A stretch of 64,000 bases of DNA from contig CAZXGT010000002.1 in NCBI GenBank assembly GCA_964639935.1, positions 20,282-84,281 on the forward strand, in the 5' to 3' direction. This DNA is from CALNYS01 sp964639935. GTDB taxonomy: Bacteria; Planctomycetota; Phycisphaerae; Phycisphaerales; UBA1924. The notes below the pieces were generated by a model that saw nothing but the letters and a program-made list of their open reading frames with translations, did no database searches and was not told where the DNA came from. A program made the position numbers and the translations under genes. Positions 43,125 to 52,795 of the stretch are shown in pieces; within the stretch, counting starts at the first letter, position 1; each line of letters begins with the position of its first letter.

Positions 43125-45278
43125 TCAGTCGGTTTCCTTCGCCTTTTGCTCGGCGTCGCGCATCTGCTTCATGCCGCGGGTGGTGTTGACCTTGCCGCGG
43201 ATCATTTTGGGCGGGAGCTTGGTGGGGACGACGCCGCCGGGGAAGCGGGCGTCCGCTTCGGACGCCTTGCGGGGGAGCGAGGGCTGAGACAGGCGGGAGA
43301 CCGTGTTCTCGGCTCGCTGCTTCTTCGCCTCGCGCTCGCGGCGCTCCTCGGCGACGGCGGTGGGCGGCTCGCCCGGGTCGAAATCGGGGTACTCCAGACG
43401 GGTGATCTCGACGTTGGTGAGCTGCTCGATCTGGGTGAGCAGGTCGCCCTGGTCGGGGAGCACGAGGGACCAGGCGTGCCCGCGGCGTCCGGCGCGGGCG
43501 GTGCGGCCGATGCGGTGGACGTAGACCTCGGGATCCTCGGGCACGTCGTAGTTGATGACGTGAGTGATGTCGTCGACGTCAAGGCCTCGTGCGGCGAGAT
43601 CGGAGGCGACGAGGACGGAGAGGTCGCCCCCGCGGAGCTTCTTCATCACCGCGTTGCGCTTGCTCTGGGGCATGTCGCCGTGGATGGCCTGGGTGTCGAT
43701 GCCCTTCTCGCTCAGGTAACGAGCGACGCGGTCGACGGTGGCCTTGGTGCGGCAGAAGACGACGGTGAGAGCGGGCTCCTCGTGCCTGAGCAGGTGCAGA
43801 AGGATGCGGCGCTTGTACCAGTTCTCGCAGGGCACGTAGTGCTGATCGACGAGCTGAACGGTCAGCGAGCTCGAGGTGAGCTCGAGCCGCTGGGGGTCGG
43901 TCATGAACTGGCGCGAGAGCTTCTCGATCTCCTCGGAAATGGTCGCGGAGACGAAGATCGTCTGGTGATCGGTCTTGATGGACTTCAGGATCTTTCGGAT
44001 GTCCTCGCGGAAGCCGATGTCGAGCATGCGGTCGACCTCGTCGAGGATGACCTGCCGGACGTTCTTGAAGTGCAGATTCTTGTGCTCGAACATGTCCATC
44101 AGACGGCCGGGGGTGGCGACGATGATCTCGGGGTTCTGCTCGAGCTTCTTCTTCTGGATGGGGATGGGCTGGCCGCCGTAGACCGCGCAGTTCTGGATGG
44201 GCGTGTTCTCGCCGAGGGCGGTGATCTCCGCGGAGATCTGGATGGCGAGCTCGCGCGTGGGCGCGAGGATGATGGTCTGGAACGGGACGCCGCGCTCGGC
44301 GACGCACAGCGCGGGGATGCTGAAGGCGGCGGTCTTGCCGGTGCCGGTCTTGGCCTGTCCCAGGACGTCCTTGCCCTCGAGGGCGATCGGGATGAGCTGG
44401 TCCTGGATGTGCGTGGGGCGGTTGAACCCGCAGGCGTGGATGCCCTTGAGGACGGAGTTTCGGATGGGGAGCTTGTCGTAGGTGTGCTCGGCGAAGACGT
44501 CGGGGTCGAACTCGGCGTCGGGGTCGAAGGTCACGGTCTCCTTCGATGAGCGGCCTCCCCCCCGCTGCTCGCGGTCGTCCCGGTCGCGGCGGGCCCTGGG
44601 CTCTTCGCGGGGCTCGTCGCGCCCTTCCGGCTGGCCGGGCACCTCCTCGCTCGAGCCGCTCCGGCGCCGGCCGCGACCGCCTCGGCGACGCCGGCGGCGG
44701 GGCTTGTCGTCACGATCGCCGTCGGTGGATTTCTCATCGCGACGGGACCGCGGCTTCTCCTGCGGCTCCGGCTCGGGCTCTTCCTCCGGAGTTTGCTCGA
44801 TCACCGCGGCGTCGTCGTCGCGCGACTGGATGCCCGTGGCCTCATCGACTTGCTCGGCGGCGTTGCGACGACCGCGGCCGCCGCGGCCCGAGCGCCGGCG
44901 GCGGGAGCGGCCCTCGGACGCCTCCTCGTCGGCCTTCACGTCCTTCGCGTCGGCTTCGATCTCGGCCTCGCGCGCCGCGACGGGCTCGACGGGTTCCCCG
45001 GCGTCCGGGGCGATCGCCGCGGGGGCCTTCTTCGGGGCCTTGCGCGGCGCCCGGCGGGAGCGGGACTTCTTCTTGCTCCCCGCGTCGCCCGTGGCTTCGG
45101 CTTCCGGCTCGGCCTTGGGCTTTGAGGCCTTCGGCTTCGGCTCGGTGACCGAGACAGGCTTGGCGTCGCTCGAGCCCGCGGCGGCGCGGGACCGGCGCCG
45201 CTTCTTGGGCGGCTTGACCAGCTTGTCGGGGGAGGGAATGGACTGGTTGTGATCTGCGGCGGCGCTGGACTTTGGCAT
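43125..45278 (-). CDS. DEAD-box ATP-dependent RNA helicase (DEVD variant)
   Basis: 717 residues from ATG 45278; an in-frame TTG 55 codons upstream is possible, and the 273 nt up to alr hold no other gene. The first ~240 residues are low-complexity, rich in Lys, Arg, Glu, Pro and RRRR/RGG blocks. The helicase core has the Q motif (GFNRPTHIQDQLIPIAL), motif I AKTGTGKTAAF, motif II as DEVD (LDEVDRMLDIGF), motif III SAT, and HRIGRTARAGRRG. A basic C-terminal tail follows. DEVD is a known natural variant of DEAD in RhlE/RhlB-type helicases, which unwind RNA for ribosome assembly and decay. Confidence 0.93.
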   Translation of the reverse strand: MPKSSAAADHNQSIPSPDKLVKPPKKRRRSRAAAGSSDAKPVSVTEPKPKASKPKAEPEAEATGDAGSKKKSRSRRAPRKAPKKAPAAIAPDAGEPVEPVAAREAEIEADAKDVKADEEASEGRSRRRRSGRGGRGRRNAAEQVDEATGIQSRDDDAAVIEQTPEEEPEPEPQEKPRSRRDEKSTDGDRDDKPRRRRRRGGRGRRRSGSSEEVPGQPEGRDEPREEPRARRDRDDREQRGGGRSSKETVTFDPDAEFDPDVFAEHTYDKLPIRNSVLKGIHACGFNRPTHIQDQLIPIALEGKDVLGQAKTGTGKTAAFSIPALCVAERGVPFQTIILAPTRELAIQISAEITALGENTPIQNCAVYGGQPIPIQKKKLEQNPEIIVATPGRLMDMFEHKNLHFKNVRQVILDEVDRMLDIGFREDIRKILKSIKTDHQTIFVSATISEEIEKLSRQFMTDPQRLELTSSSLTVQLVDQHYVPCENWYKRRILLHLLRHEEPALTVVFCRTKATVDRVARYLSEKGIDTQAIHGDMPQSKRNAVMKKLRGGDLSVLVASDLAARGLDVDDITHVINYDVPEDPEVYVHRIGRTARAGRRGHAWSLVLPDQGDLLTQIEQLTNVEITRLEYPDFDPGEPPTAVAEERREREAKKQRAENTVSRLSQPSLPRKASEADARFPGGVVPTKLPPKMIRGKVNTTRGMKQMRDAEQKAKETD

Positions 45279-45551
45279 GACAGAGGCGGGCTTCACTGAA
45301 GCGCCCGCCTCCGATGACTCGCTCTGAACGCCCCCCGATTCGGCCTGAATCAGGGGCGGCCGGAGCCAACCATCGTAAAGCGACGCTCCCGCGGAGCCGC
45401 CGGTCTCCTTCTGAGGTTGTTCGCGGGGCGGTTCAACGCCCAACGCGGATGTCTTGGAGCGGGACCGCTCCCGCTCTCGGTGATCTTAGCGCGGGATCCG
45501 GGACGATACAAATGAGGTCGGTTTCTGAGACACTGACGGCGGGAGGCCGGG

Positions 45552-46796
45552 ATGCTCAAGACGAGCCAGGTGAGCGTGGATCTCAGCGCGGTCGAGCGGA
45601 ACGTGGCGACGCTCCGCGAGGCGCTCGGCGCCTCCGGGGGCGACGCCCCCGCGCGGCTGTGCGCGGTGATCAAGGCGGACGCCTACGGGCTGGGGGCGGT
45701 GCGCTTGGCGCACCGGCTCGAGATGTGCGGCGTGGAGATGCTGGGGGTTTACACGCTTGACGAGGCGGTGGAGCTGCTCGGGGCGAGCGTGCGGACGCCG
45801 ATCCTGGTGATGAGCCCGGTGCGATCGATCGCGGATTCCGACGCGCTCTACCGGGCGGTCTCGCACGGGCGGCTGCACTTTTCGACGCACTCGCTCGAGC
45901 AGGCCGAGGCGCTCGGGAAGCAGGCGGACCGCTTCGGCGTGGAGATCCCCGCGCACCTTGATCTCAATACGGGGATGAATCGCGGCGGGATCTCGCTCCG
46001 CGAGGGGGAGGAGATTCTCGAGTTCGTGACTCGGCACCGCCGCATGCACGTGGCGGGCGTCTCGACGCACTTCGCGAGCGCCGAGTCCGACGGCGAGGCG
46101 ACGGCGGCGCAGGCGGAGCGGTTCGAGCGTTGGCTCGAGGAGATGGGCGAGCGGATCCCGAAGAACGCCGTGAGGCACGAGGCGAACACGTTCGGGCTGT
46201 TCCGGTCCCGGCGGACGCACCAGGGGATGGTTCGCGTGGGGCTGGCGCTCGCCGGGTACGCGGTCGAGGAGATGTCGGACCCCGAGGCGTTCGAGTTCCG
46301 GGAGCTCGCGGAGCGGCTCGATCCGGCGGTGCGGTGGACGAGCGAGATCGCGCACGTGCAGTGGATCGACGCGGGGGAGCGCGTGGGCTACGGCGGGACG
46401 TTCACGGCGGAGCGCCGGACGCGCGTGGCCCTGGCGCCGGTCGGCTACGCGGACGGGTATCCGCATTCGCTCTCGGGGCGGGGAATCGTGCGGGTCGGGT
46501 CGGGGGATGAGCTCTTCGAGGCGCCGCTGATCGGGCGCGTGAGCATGGATCAGATCACGATCGACGCGACGGACCTGCCCGGCGAGATGGCGACGGTGGG
46601 CGCGACGGTCGAGCTGATCGGGACCGACCGCGAGGCGGCGACGCATCTGCCCACGGTGGCGCGGACGGCGGGGACCATTTCCCATGAGATCCTGTGCCGG
46701 CTCGGTCGGCGGGCGCCGAAGCGGTACGCCAGCCATCGCGAGCACGCGGGGGCGACGGTCGTGACGCGCCGGCCCCCCACGGCGCAGCGGGCATGA
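45552..46796 (+). CDS. alr: alanine racemase
   Basis: 414 residues. The PLP lysine lies in AVIKADAYGLGAVRLAH near residue 40. The catalytic tyrosine loop is GERVGYGGTF, and the metal-free active-site segment IGRVSMDQITID is intact. Alanine racemase supplies D-alanine for peptidoglycan, consistent with a wall-containing organism. The tail after residue 390 is Arg/Thr-rich and probably disordered. The DASS transporter gene follows 20 nt downstream on the same strand. Confidence 0.95.
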   Translation: MLKTSQVSVDLSAVERNVATLREALGASGGDAPARLCAVIKADAYGLGAVRLAHRLEMCGVEMLGVYTLDEAVELLGASVRTPILVMSPVRSIADSDALYRAVSHGRLHFSTHSLEQAEALGKQADRFGVEIPAHLDLNTGMNRGGISLREGEEILEFVTRHRRMHVAGVSTHFASAESDGEATAAQAERFERWLEEMGERIPKNAVRHEANTFGLFRSRRTHQGMVRVGLALAGYAVEEMSDPEAFEFRELAERLDPAVRWTSEIAHVQWIDAGERVGYGGTFTAERRTRVALAPVGYADGYPHSLSGRGIVRVGSGDELFEAPLIGRVSMDQITIDATDLPGEMATVGATVELIGTDREAATHLPTVARTAGTISHEILCRLGRRAPKRYASHREHAGATVVTRRPPTAQRA

Positions 46797-46816
46797 GGGA
46801 GTAGACTCGCCCCTCG

Positions 46817-48331
46817 ATGAGCGATCGCGACGAGCAGTCCGACTCACGCGAATCCGGCGCTGGAGTGCGTGTCGCGTGGATCGGGCGGGTTCTCGGTCCG
46901 ATCGGCGCGGTTCTCGTCTATCTCCTGCTGCCCGAGAGCGAGGCGCTGAGCGCCGGCGCGCGGGCGTGCGCGGCTGTGGGAACGCTCATGGCGGTGTACT
47001 GGATGACCGAGGCGATGCCGCTCGCGGTGACGTCGCTTCTTCCGCTGGCGCTCTTTGAGCCGCTCGGGGTGGTCACGATCGGCGAGGCGGCGTCGCCCTA
47101 CGCGAACCCGCTGATCTTCCTTTTTATGGGCGGATTCATGATCGCGCTGGCGATGGAACGCTGGGGCCTGCACCGGCGGATCGCGCTTGGGACGCTGAGG
47201 CTGGCCGGCTCGAAGCTCACGCGGATGGTGGGCGCGTTCATGCTCGCGGCGGCCGGGCTGAGCATGTGGGTCTCGAACACGGCGACCGCGGTGATGATGC
47301 TGCCGATCGGGATCTCGGTGATCGGACTGCTTGATGAGCGAGCCGGCGGCGATCCGGCCGCGGAGCGGTTCGCGCCGTGCCTGCTGCTCGGGTTGGCCTA
47401 CGGGTGCTCGATCGGCGGCGTGGCGACGCTCATCGGGACGCCGCCGAACGTCGTGCTCGCAGGGTTCGTTTCGGACAACTACGGCTACGAGCTGGCGTTC
47501 GGACGGTGGATGCTCTTCGGCGTGCCGCTGGCGGCGGTGTTTCTGGTCATCGCGTGGTGGCTGCTGACGCGATGGCTCTATGACGTGCGCGGCGCGAGTC
47601 TGCCCGGCGGGCGGGCGATGATCCGCGAGGAGTTCCGCAAGCTCGGGCGGATGGGGCTCGGGGAGAAGCTGACGCTCACGGTCTTCCTGTGCACGGCGGC
47701 GCTCTGGATCGGTCGGGAGCCGCTGGCGGACTGGATCCCGGCGCTGGGCGGTCTGAGCGACGCGCAGATCGCGATCGCCGCGGGGATCGTTCTCTTTCTG
47801 CTGCCGGTGCGCCCGCGCGAGGGCGTTTTCGTCATGGACTGGAGGACCGCCTCGCGGATCCCGTGGGATGTGCTGCTGCTCTTTGGCGGCGGGCTGAGTC
47901 TGGCGGCGGCGATCAGTTCCACGGGGCTCGATGACTACATCGGTTCGAGCGTTGGAGTGCTCCGGGGAGCGCCGGGGTGGGCGATCTCCCTCGGCGTGGC
48001 GGCGATGATCGTGTTCCTGACGGAGCTGACGAGCAACACGGCGACGGCGACGGCGTTCCTGCCGATTCTCGCCGGCGCCGCGGGAGGGCTGGGCGTGGAG
48101 CCGATGACGCTCCTGCTCCCGGCGGTCTTTGCGGCGAGCTGCGCGTTCATGCTCCCGGTCGCGACGCCGCCGAACGCGATCGTCTTCGGGTCGGGGCGGC
48201 TTCGGATCGGGCAGATGGCGCGCGCGGGGATCTGGCTCAACCTGATCTCGATCGTGCTCGCGACGATCGCGGCCCAGGTTCTCGGTCCCGCGATCTTCGG
48301 CGCGCTCACCGAGGCGGGCGGGCCCCGGTGA
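46817..48331 (+). CDS. DASS/SLC13-family sodium-dicarboxylate or sulfate transporter
   Basis: 504 residues and about 11-12 TM segments. The two sodium/substrate Ser-Asn-Thr motifs are both present: WVSNTATAVMMLPI and LTSNTATATAFLPI. TLIGTPPNVVLAGF and the symmetric ATPPNAIVFGSG are further hallmarks. The family carries succinate, malate, citrate or sulfate with sodium; the substrate here cannot be chosen by eye. GTAGACTCGC precedes the ATG by 6 nt. The stop overlaps the GTG of mutY by 4 nt (GTGA). Confidence 0.92.
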   Translation: MSDRDEQSDSRESGAGVRVAWIGRVLGPIGAVLVYLLLPESEALSAGARACAAVGTLMAVYWMTEAMPLAVTSLLPLALFEPLGVVTIGEAASPYANPLIFLFMGGFMIALAMERWGLHRRIALGTLRLAGSKLTRMVGAFMLAAAGLSMWVSNTATAVMMLPIGISVIGLLDERAGGDPAAERFAPCLLLGLAYGCSIGGVATLIGTPPNVVLAGFVSDNYGYELAFGRWMLFGVPLAAVFLVIAWWLLTRWLYDVRGASLPGGRAMIREEFRKLGRMGLGEKLTLTVFLCTAALWIGREPLADWIPALGGLSDAQIAIAAGIVLFLLPVRPREGVFVMDWRTASRIPWDVLLLFGGGLSLAAAISSTGLDDYIGSSVGVLRGAPGWAISLGVAAMIVFLTELTSNTATATAFLPILAGAAGGLGVEPMTLLLPAVFAASCAFMLPVATPPNAIVFGSGRLRIGQMARAGIWLNLISIVLATIAAQVLGPAIFGALTEAGGPR

Positions 48332-49365
48332 GCGATCGCGAGCTGACGCGGGCGATCGAGGAATGGTTCCGGCGCGAGGCGCGGGAGCTGCCGTGGCGCG
48401 AGCCGCCGCGGGATCCCTGGGGATGCCTCGTCGCGGAGCTGATGCTCCAGCAGACGCAGGTCTCCCGGGTTCTCGAGAAGCACCGGGCGTTCCTCGAGCG
48501 CTTCCCGACGCCGGCGGCCCTCGCGCAGGCGGAGATGGACGAGGCGCTCTCGGCGTGGGAGGGGCTCGGGTATTACCGGCGGGCGCGGCATCTGAAGGAG
48601 GCGGCGACGCAGATCGTGGAAAAGCACGGCGGGAAGACGCCCAGCGACGCCGCGGCGCTGATCGAGCTCAAGGGGGTCGGGCGGTACACGGCGGGGGCGG
48701 TGGCGAGCATCGTTTTCGGCGCGCGCGAGCCGATCGTCGACGGGAACGTGTCGCGGGTGCTCGTGCGGATCAGCGGGCAGGCGCTGCGCTCGGGCGAGGC
48801 GGGAACGATGCGCTGGGCGTGGGAGCGGGCTGGGGCGCTCGTCGGCGCCTGCGAGGACCCTGCGGCGCTCAACGAGGGCCTCATGGAGCTCGGGGCGACG
48901 GTCTGCACGCCGCGGCGCCCGCGGTGCGGGACCTGCCCCGCGGCGCCGTGGTGCGATGCGAGGCGGACGGGCGAGCCGGAGGCTTTTCCGCTGCCGAAGC
49001 GGGCGGCGCCCGTGCGGGAGGTGTTCCACGCGGTTCTGCTCGCGAGCGACGCGCGCGGGCGAGTGCTTGTTGAGCGACGGGCGGAGCAGGGGCTCTGGGC
49101 GGGCCTGTGGCAGCCGGCGGGGCTCGAGCGGGAGGGCGGACCGGTTGGGATCGGGGAGCTGACCGCCGCGCTGGGCGCCGAGGGAGTCGAGCTGGCGTCG
49201 GCGTTGACGCACGCGACGAGTCACCGGCTGGTGCGCCTGGGGGTGTACGTCGCGGCCGCGGCGGAGGCGAGAGACGGTCGCCGTTGGGCGACGCGGGAGG
49301 AACTGAGCCAGATGGCGATGTCGGCCCCGCACCGGCGTGTCGTTGGCGCCTTCGGCAGCGCCTGA
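48328..49365 (+). CDS. mutY: A/G-specific adenine DNA glycosylase
   Basis: 345 residues from GTG 48328. The N-terminal HhH-GPD domain has the catalytic Glu in LVAELMLQQTQVSRVL and the catalytic Asp in IVDGNVSRVLVRI. The 4Fe-4S loop is complete (CTPRRPRCGTCPAAPWC, C-X6-C-X2-C-X5-C). A C-terminal NUDIX-like domain that recognises 8-oxoG follows (GLWAGLWQPAGL). MutY removes adenine mispaired with 8-oxoguanine. It overlaps the transporter gene by 4 nt. The FNT gene starts 79 nt downstream. Confidence 0.95.
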   Translation: MSDRELTRAIEEWFRREARELPWREPPRDPWGCLVAELMLQQTQVSRVLEKHRAFLERFPTPAALAQAEMDEALSAWEGLGYYRRARHLKEAATQIVEKHGGKTPSDAAALIELKGVGRYTAGAVASIVFGAREPIVDGNVSRVLVRISGQALRSGEAGTMRWAWERAGALVGACEDPAALNEGLMELGATVCTPRRPRCGTCPAAPWCDARRTGEPEAFPLPKRAAPVREVFHAVLLASDARGRVLVERRAEQGLWAGLWQPAGLEREGGPVGIGELTAALGAEGVELASALTHATSHRLVRLGVYVAAAAEARDGRRWATREELSQMAMSAPHRRVVGAFGSA

Positions 49366-49444
49366 TGGCGTATCCTGCATCGTCGAAGCGTCGCTTCACG
49401 GTTGGAAGCCGCGGCGATTTTCTTCCACTTTGGCTTGAGGACGC

Positions 49445-50353
49445 ATGCCCGAAGACGCGAATCAAACACGCCGCTCCCAGCACGACGCCACGGCGGATGA
49501 ATCGACGGAACGCCAGAGCGAGCGTGCGGCCGAGGACCAGAGCTACACGCCGGTCATCATCAAGCGGAACGACCAGGCGATGCGGCACCCGGACGACGTC
49601 CTGGAGTTCGCGATCCGCGAGGGCGTGGAGCAGGCGAAGCGGCCCGCGCTCTCTCTTGTGCTCTCGGCGATCGCGGCGGGAGCGATCCTCGCTTTCACGG
49701 CGCTGGCCGTCGGCGTGATGTCGGAGGTGACAGGCCCGAGCGCGAGCCCGATGCTCGATCGGCTCACCCGGGCGCTGGTTTATCCGTTTGGTTTTGTCCT
49801 GTGCCTGATGAGCGGGACGCAGCTCTTCACGGAACACACCGCGGTGGCGGTGTACCCCGTGCTCGACGGCAAGTGCCGGCTGAGGGCGATGCTGCGAGTC
49901 TGGGCTCTGGTGCTCGGCGGGAACATGATCGGGTGCCTGCTCGGGTCGGCGCTCCTTTGGGGAGCCTCGGGAGTTGTGGACGCGGATGAGGGGTTCGCCG
50001 CGGTGGCGGAGCATGTGATGGCGTTTGGACCGCTCGACACCTTTCTGAGCGCCGTGCTTGCGGGATGGCTCATGGCGCTGGGTGGGTGGCTCCTGCTGGC
50101 GACGCCGCCCGATGTCAGCCAGATCATGGTCATCTACCTCGTGACGTTTCTGATCGGGATCGGAGGGCTTCACCACTCGATCGCCGGGACATCGGAGCTG
50201 CTGATCGGATGGTTCACCGGAGCTGAGGTTCCGCTCGGCGGGGCGGCGGCGGCTATCGGGCTCGCGGTTCTCGGGAATCTCGCCGGCGGCGCGCTCTTCG
50301 TGGCGGTGCTCAACTACGGATATGTGAGGCAGACGCAGACCGGAAAGGGCTGA
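49445..50353 (+). CDS. formate/nitrite transporter (FNT) family channel
   Basis: 302 residues. A charged N-terminal region (residues 1-55) precedes RHPDDVLEFAIREGVEQAKR. Six TM helices follow, in order LVLSAIAAGAILAF, LVYPFGFVLCLMSGTQLF, VWALVLGGNMIGCLLGSALL, FLSAVLAGWLMALGGWLLLA, IMVIYLVTFLIGI and AIGLAVLGNLAGGALF. FTEHTAVAVYP matches the FNT omega-loop region near TM2, and GNLAGG is typical of TM6. FNT pores pass formate, nitrite, lactate or hydrosulfide. The long N-terminus resembles the YfdC-like subgroup, whose substrate is unknown. Neighbours do not suggest the ligand. Confidence 0.88.
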   Translation: MPEDANQTRRSQHDATADESTERQSERAAEDQSYTPVIIKRNDQAMRHPDDVLEFAIREGVEQAKRPALSLVLSAIAAGAILAFTALAVGVMSEVTGPSASPMLDRLTRALVYPFGFVLCLMSGTQLFTEHTAVAVYPVLDGKCRLRAMLRVWALVLGGNMIGCLLGSALLWGASGVVDADEGFAAVAEHVMAFGPLDTFLSAVLAGWLMALGGWLLLATPPDVSQIMVIYLVTFLIGIGGLHHSIAGTSELLIGWFTGAEVPLGGAAAAIGLAVLGNLAGGALFVAVLNYGYVRQTQTGKG

Positions 50354-50442
50354 GCCTTTCCGATGGGATCCGGGAAGGCTCAGTGGATGCAGGCGACCGC
50401 GTGAACATCGCCGGACGCCTCTGAAATCCGCTGGCGAACTGG

Positions 50443-50482
50443 TTGATTGATGGTTTGGCGGCGCTACAGTCGACGCTACACT
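50443..50482 (+). promoter_or_regulatory. tandem promoter-like boxes for rpsA
   Basis: Two overlapping candidates: TTGATT-16 nt-TACAGT (50443-50470) and TTGGCG-16 nt-TACACT (50455-50482). They would give a 5' leader of about 160-175 nt before rpsA. This region (50354-50647) holds no other real gene; a GGAAGGA stretch near 50627 is the nearest purine-rich element to the start. Confidence 0.5.
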
Positions 50483-50647
50483 CTTCGTCCCGCTCCGTCT
50501 GGCGTTCAGACGGGGCGCGACTGGAACATCAGCCGCCCCAAAGAGGGCCCGGCTCCCCGGCCGGTCAGAGGGCTCGCGATGGCGGGCTCACGGGAACTCG
50601 GGACGCGGGCGCGAGACGCCGGCCCCGGGGGAAGGATTTTCCACCAC

Positions 50648-52411
50648 ATGGTAGATGAACAGCTGATCGCTTCGCTCGGCATCGCCGACGAGGACGCCGT
50701 CTCGTTGCTCAAGGACGCCTTCGGCGAGGATGTCGCCGAGGGCAACATGGACACGCTCTTCCGGGAGCAGATCGAGGATTTCGAGCCGGGCTCGATCCTG
50801 GACGGCAAGGTCATCGGGACGGCCGGCGACGATTTCGTGATCGACGTCGGGCTCAAGTCCGAGGGCATGGTGCCCAAGAACGAGTTTGACGATCCGTCGC
50901 AGGTGAAGCCCGGGGACGTCTTCAAGATGCTGCTCGTCGCGCTCGAGGGCGAGGACGGGGTGATCCAGCTCTCGAAGCGCAAGGCGGACCGCATCCTGAA
51001 CTGGCAGCGTCTGCTCGAGACGACAAAGGTGGGCGACACGGTCGAGGGCACGGTGACGCGGAAGATCAAGGGCGGCCTGCTCGTCGATATCGGCGTCCCG
51101 GCGTTCCTGCCGGCGTCGCAGGTCGACGTTCGCCGCCCGGGCGACGTGAGCGACTTCATCGGTCGCAAGATCCGCGCCGAGGTGCTCAAGATCGACGAGG
51201 ACCGGCGGAACATCGTGGTCTCGCGCCGCTCGCTCATCGAGGTGGAGCGCGACAAGGCGAAGAAGAAGCTGCTCGAGAACGTGAGCGAGGGCGACATCGT
51301 CAAGGGTCGCGTGAAGAACCTCGCGGACTTCGGCGCGTTTATCGACCTCGGCGGGATCGACGGCCTCCTGCACATCACCGACATGTCCTGGGGCCGCGTG
51401 AATCACCCGTCGGAGATGCTCTCGAACGACCAGGAGGTCGAGGTCAAGATCCTCAACATCGACCACGAGAAGGAAAAGATCGCGCTGGGCCTCAAGCAGA
51501 AGGAGGCCAGCCCCTGGGAGGAGATCGAGCAGCGCTACCCGGTCAACTCGCGCATCAAGGGCGAGGTGGTCAACATCGTCTCCTACGGCGCGTTTGTGAA
51601 GCTCGAGGACGGCATCGAGGGCCTGGTCCACATCTCCGAGATGAGCTGGACGCGTCGGATCAACCACCCGTCCGAGGTGGTCGAGCCCGGCGACGAGGTC
51701 GAGGTCGTGGTGCTCGACATCGACAAGGACAAGCAGGAGATCAGCCTCGGCATGAAGCAGACCGAGGTGAACCCCTGGGAGCTCGTCAGCGAGAAGTACC
51801 CGGCGGGCACGGTCGTGGAGGGCGAGGTTCGCAATCTCGCCAACTACGGCGCGTTCGTCGAGATCGAGCCCGGGATCGACGGCCTCCTGCACGTCTCGGA
51901 CCTCTCGTGGACGAAGAAGGTCGCGCACCCGAACGAGCTGCTCCAGAAGGGCGAGACCGTCAAGTGCGTGGTCCTCGAGGTGGATCAGGAGAAGCAGCGG
52001 ATCAGCCTCGGGCTCAAGCAGCTCGAGCAGGATCCGTGGCTCGACGCGATCCCCTCGGCGTACAAGCCGGGCATGGTCGTCCGCGGCAAGGTCACGAAGA
52101 TCACCAACTTCGGCGTCTTCGTGGAGCTCGAGGAGGATCTCGAGGGCCTGCTGCACATCTCCGAGCTGGCCGACCACAAGGTCGAGAGCCCGCAGGAGGT
52201 CGTGGAGCCGGGCCAGGAGCTCGACGTGAAGATCCTTCGTGTCGACATCGAGGACCGGAAGATCGGCCTCTCGCGCAAGCGGGCTCAGTGGGGCGATTCG
52301 ACGGGCGCCGAGGGCGAGTACGAGGCCGGCGCCGGCTTCGACACGCCGCCTCCCGCGCGAGGCGGCATGGACGAGCACGGCTCGATGGGCACGGACAAGA
52401 TCCAGTTCTGA
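50648..52411 (+). CDS. rpsA: 30S ribosomal protein S1
   Basis: 587 residues from ATG 50648. Six S1 OB-fold repeats are visible, at about residues 50-115, 130-200, 217-285, 300-370, 387-457 and 474-543; the later ones share the pattern VKNLADFGAFIDLGGIDGLL and VNIVSYGAFVKLEDGIEGLV. Bacterial S1 binds mRNA and unfolds it on the 30S subunit. The ribosome-binding site before the ATG is weak. The C-terminal ~40 residues are low-complexity (GEYEAGAGFDTPPPARGG). A terminator follows about 65 nt after the stop. Confidence 0.96.
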   Translation: MVDEQLIASLGIADEDAVSLLKDAFGEDVAEGNMDTLFREQIEDFEPGSILDGKVIGTAGDDFVIDVGLKSEGMVPKNEFDDPSQVKPGDVFKMLLVALEGEDGVIQLSKRKADRILNWQRLLETTKVGDTVEGTVTRKIKGGLLVDIGVPAFLPASQVDVRRPGDVSDFIGRKIRAEVLKIDEDRRNIVVSRRSLIEVERDKAKKKLLENVSEGDIVKGRVKNLADFGAFIDLGGIDGLLHITDMSWGRVNHPSEMLSNDQEVEVKILNIDHEKEKIALGLKQKEASPWEEIEQRYPVNSRIKGEVVNIVSYGAFVKLEDGIEGLVHISEMSWTRRINHPSEVVEPGDEVEVVVLDIDKDKQEISLGMKQTEVNPWELVSEKYPAGTVVEGEVRNLANYGAFVEIEPGIDGLLHVSDLSWTKKVAHPNELLQKGETVKCVVLEVDQEKQRISLGLKQLEQDPWLDAIPSAYKPGMVVRGKVTKITNFGVFVELEEDLEGLLHISELADHKVESPQEVVEPGQELDVKILRVDIEDRKIGLSRKRAQWGDSTGAEGEYEAGAGFDTPPPARGGMDEHGSMGTDKIQF

Positions 52412-52477
52412 TCGCGCCCGGCTCGACGCCGGCTCAGCCGCCGGGGCTCGCCTCGGCTGGCGACTGACGCAACACAC

Positions 52478-52514
52478 CCGCCCGCCCGGACGTATGGTCC
52501 CGGCGGGCGGTTTT
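52478..52514 (+). terminator. rho-independent terminator of rpsA
   Basis: CCGCCCGCCCGGAC and GGTCCCGGCGGGCGG form a long stem with one bulge around a GTAT loop, followed by TTTTC. It ends the rpsA transcript and separates it from the 36-codon minus-strand ORF. Confidence 0.88.
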
Positions 52515-52548
52515 CATTTCCGGACGTTCTCTCAAAGCGGTGGGCGGC

Positions 52549-52659
52549 TCAGCACATGACGGCGAAGCACATGACGGACAGAATCAGGATGCGGAAGCGG
52601 TTCTCGGTAAGGCGCCAGCGGTCGAGGTTGTTTGAGGCCGAAGCGATGATGGCGGTCAT
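52549..52659 (-). CDS. possible 36-residue small hydrophobic-tailed protein
   Basis: ATG 52659 opens a 36-codon frame ending TGA at 52549, with GGGAGAA 8 nt upstream. The predicted product begins MTAIIASASNNLDRWRLTEN and ends in a hydrophobic run (RILILSVMCFAVMC), which could be a single TM segment. It faces the rpsA terminator and has no other gene on its strand. Its length makes coding status uncertain, but the ribosome-binding site and clean N-to-C layout are better than random. Confidence 0.45.
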   Translation of the reverse strand: MTAIIASASNNLDRWRLTENRFRILILSVMCFAVMC

Positions 52660-52795
52660 GGTGTCGTTCTCCCTGGTCTCACGTTGTCTGCTAAGGGAGT
52701 TGCAACGGGCGGGCCTCGCGGGATGGCGCCGGGGCCAAACCCGCCTGAGAGGCTCAAAGCGGGGATCGGGAGGGCTTCTCGGACGATCCCGATGG

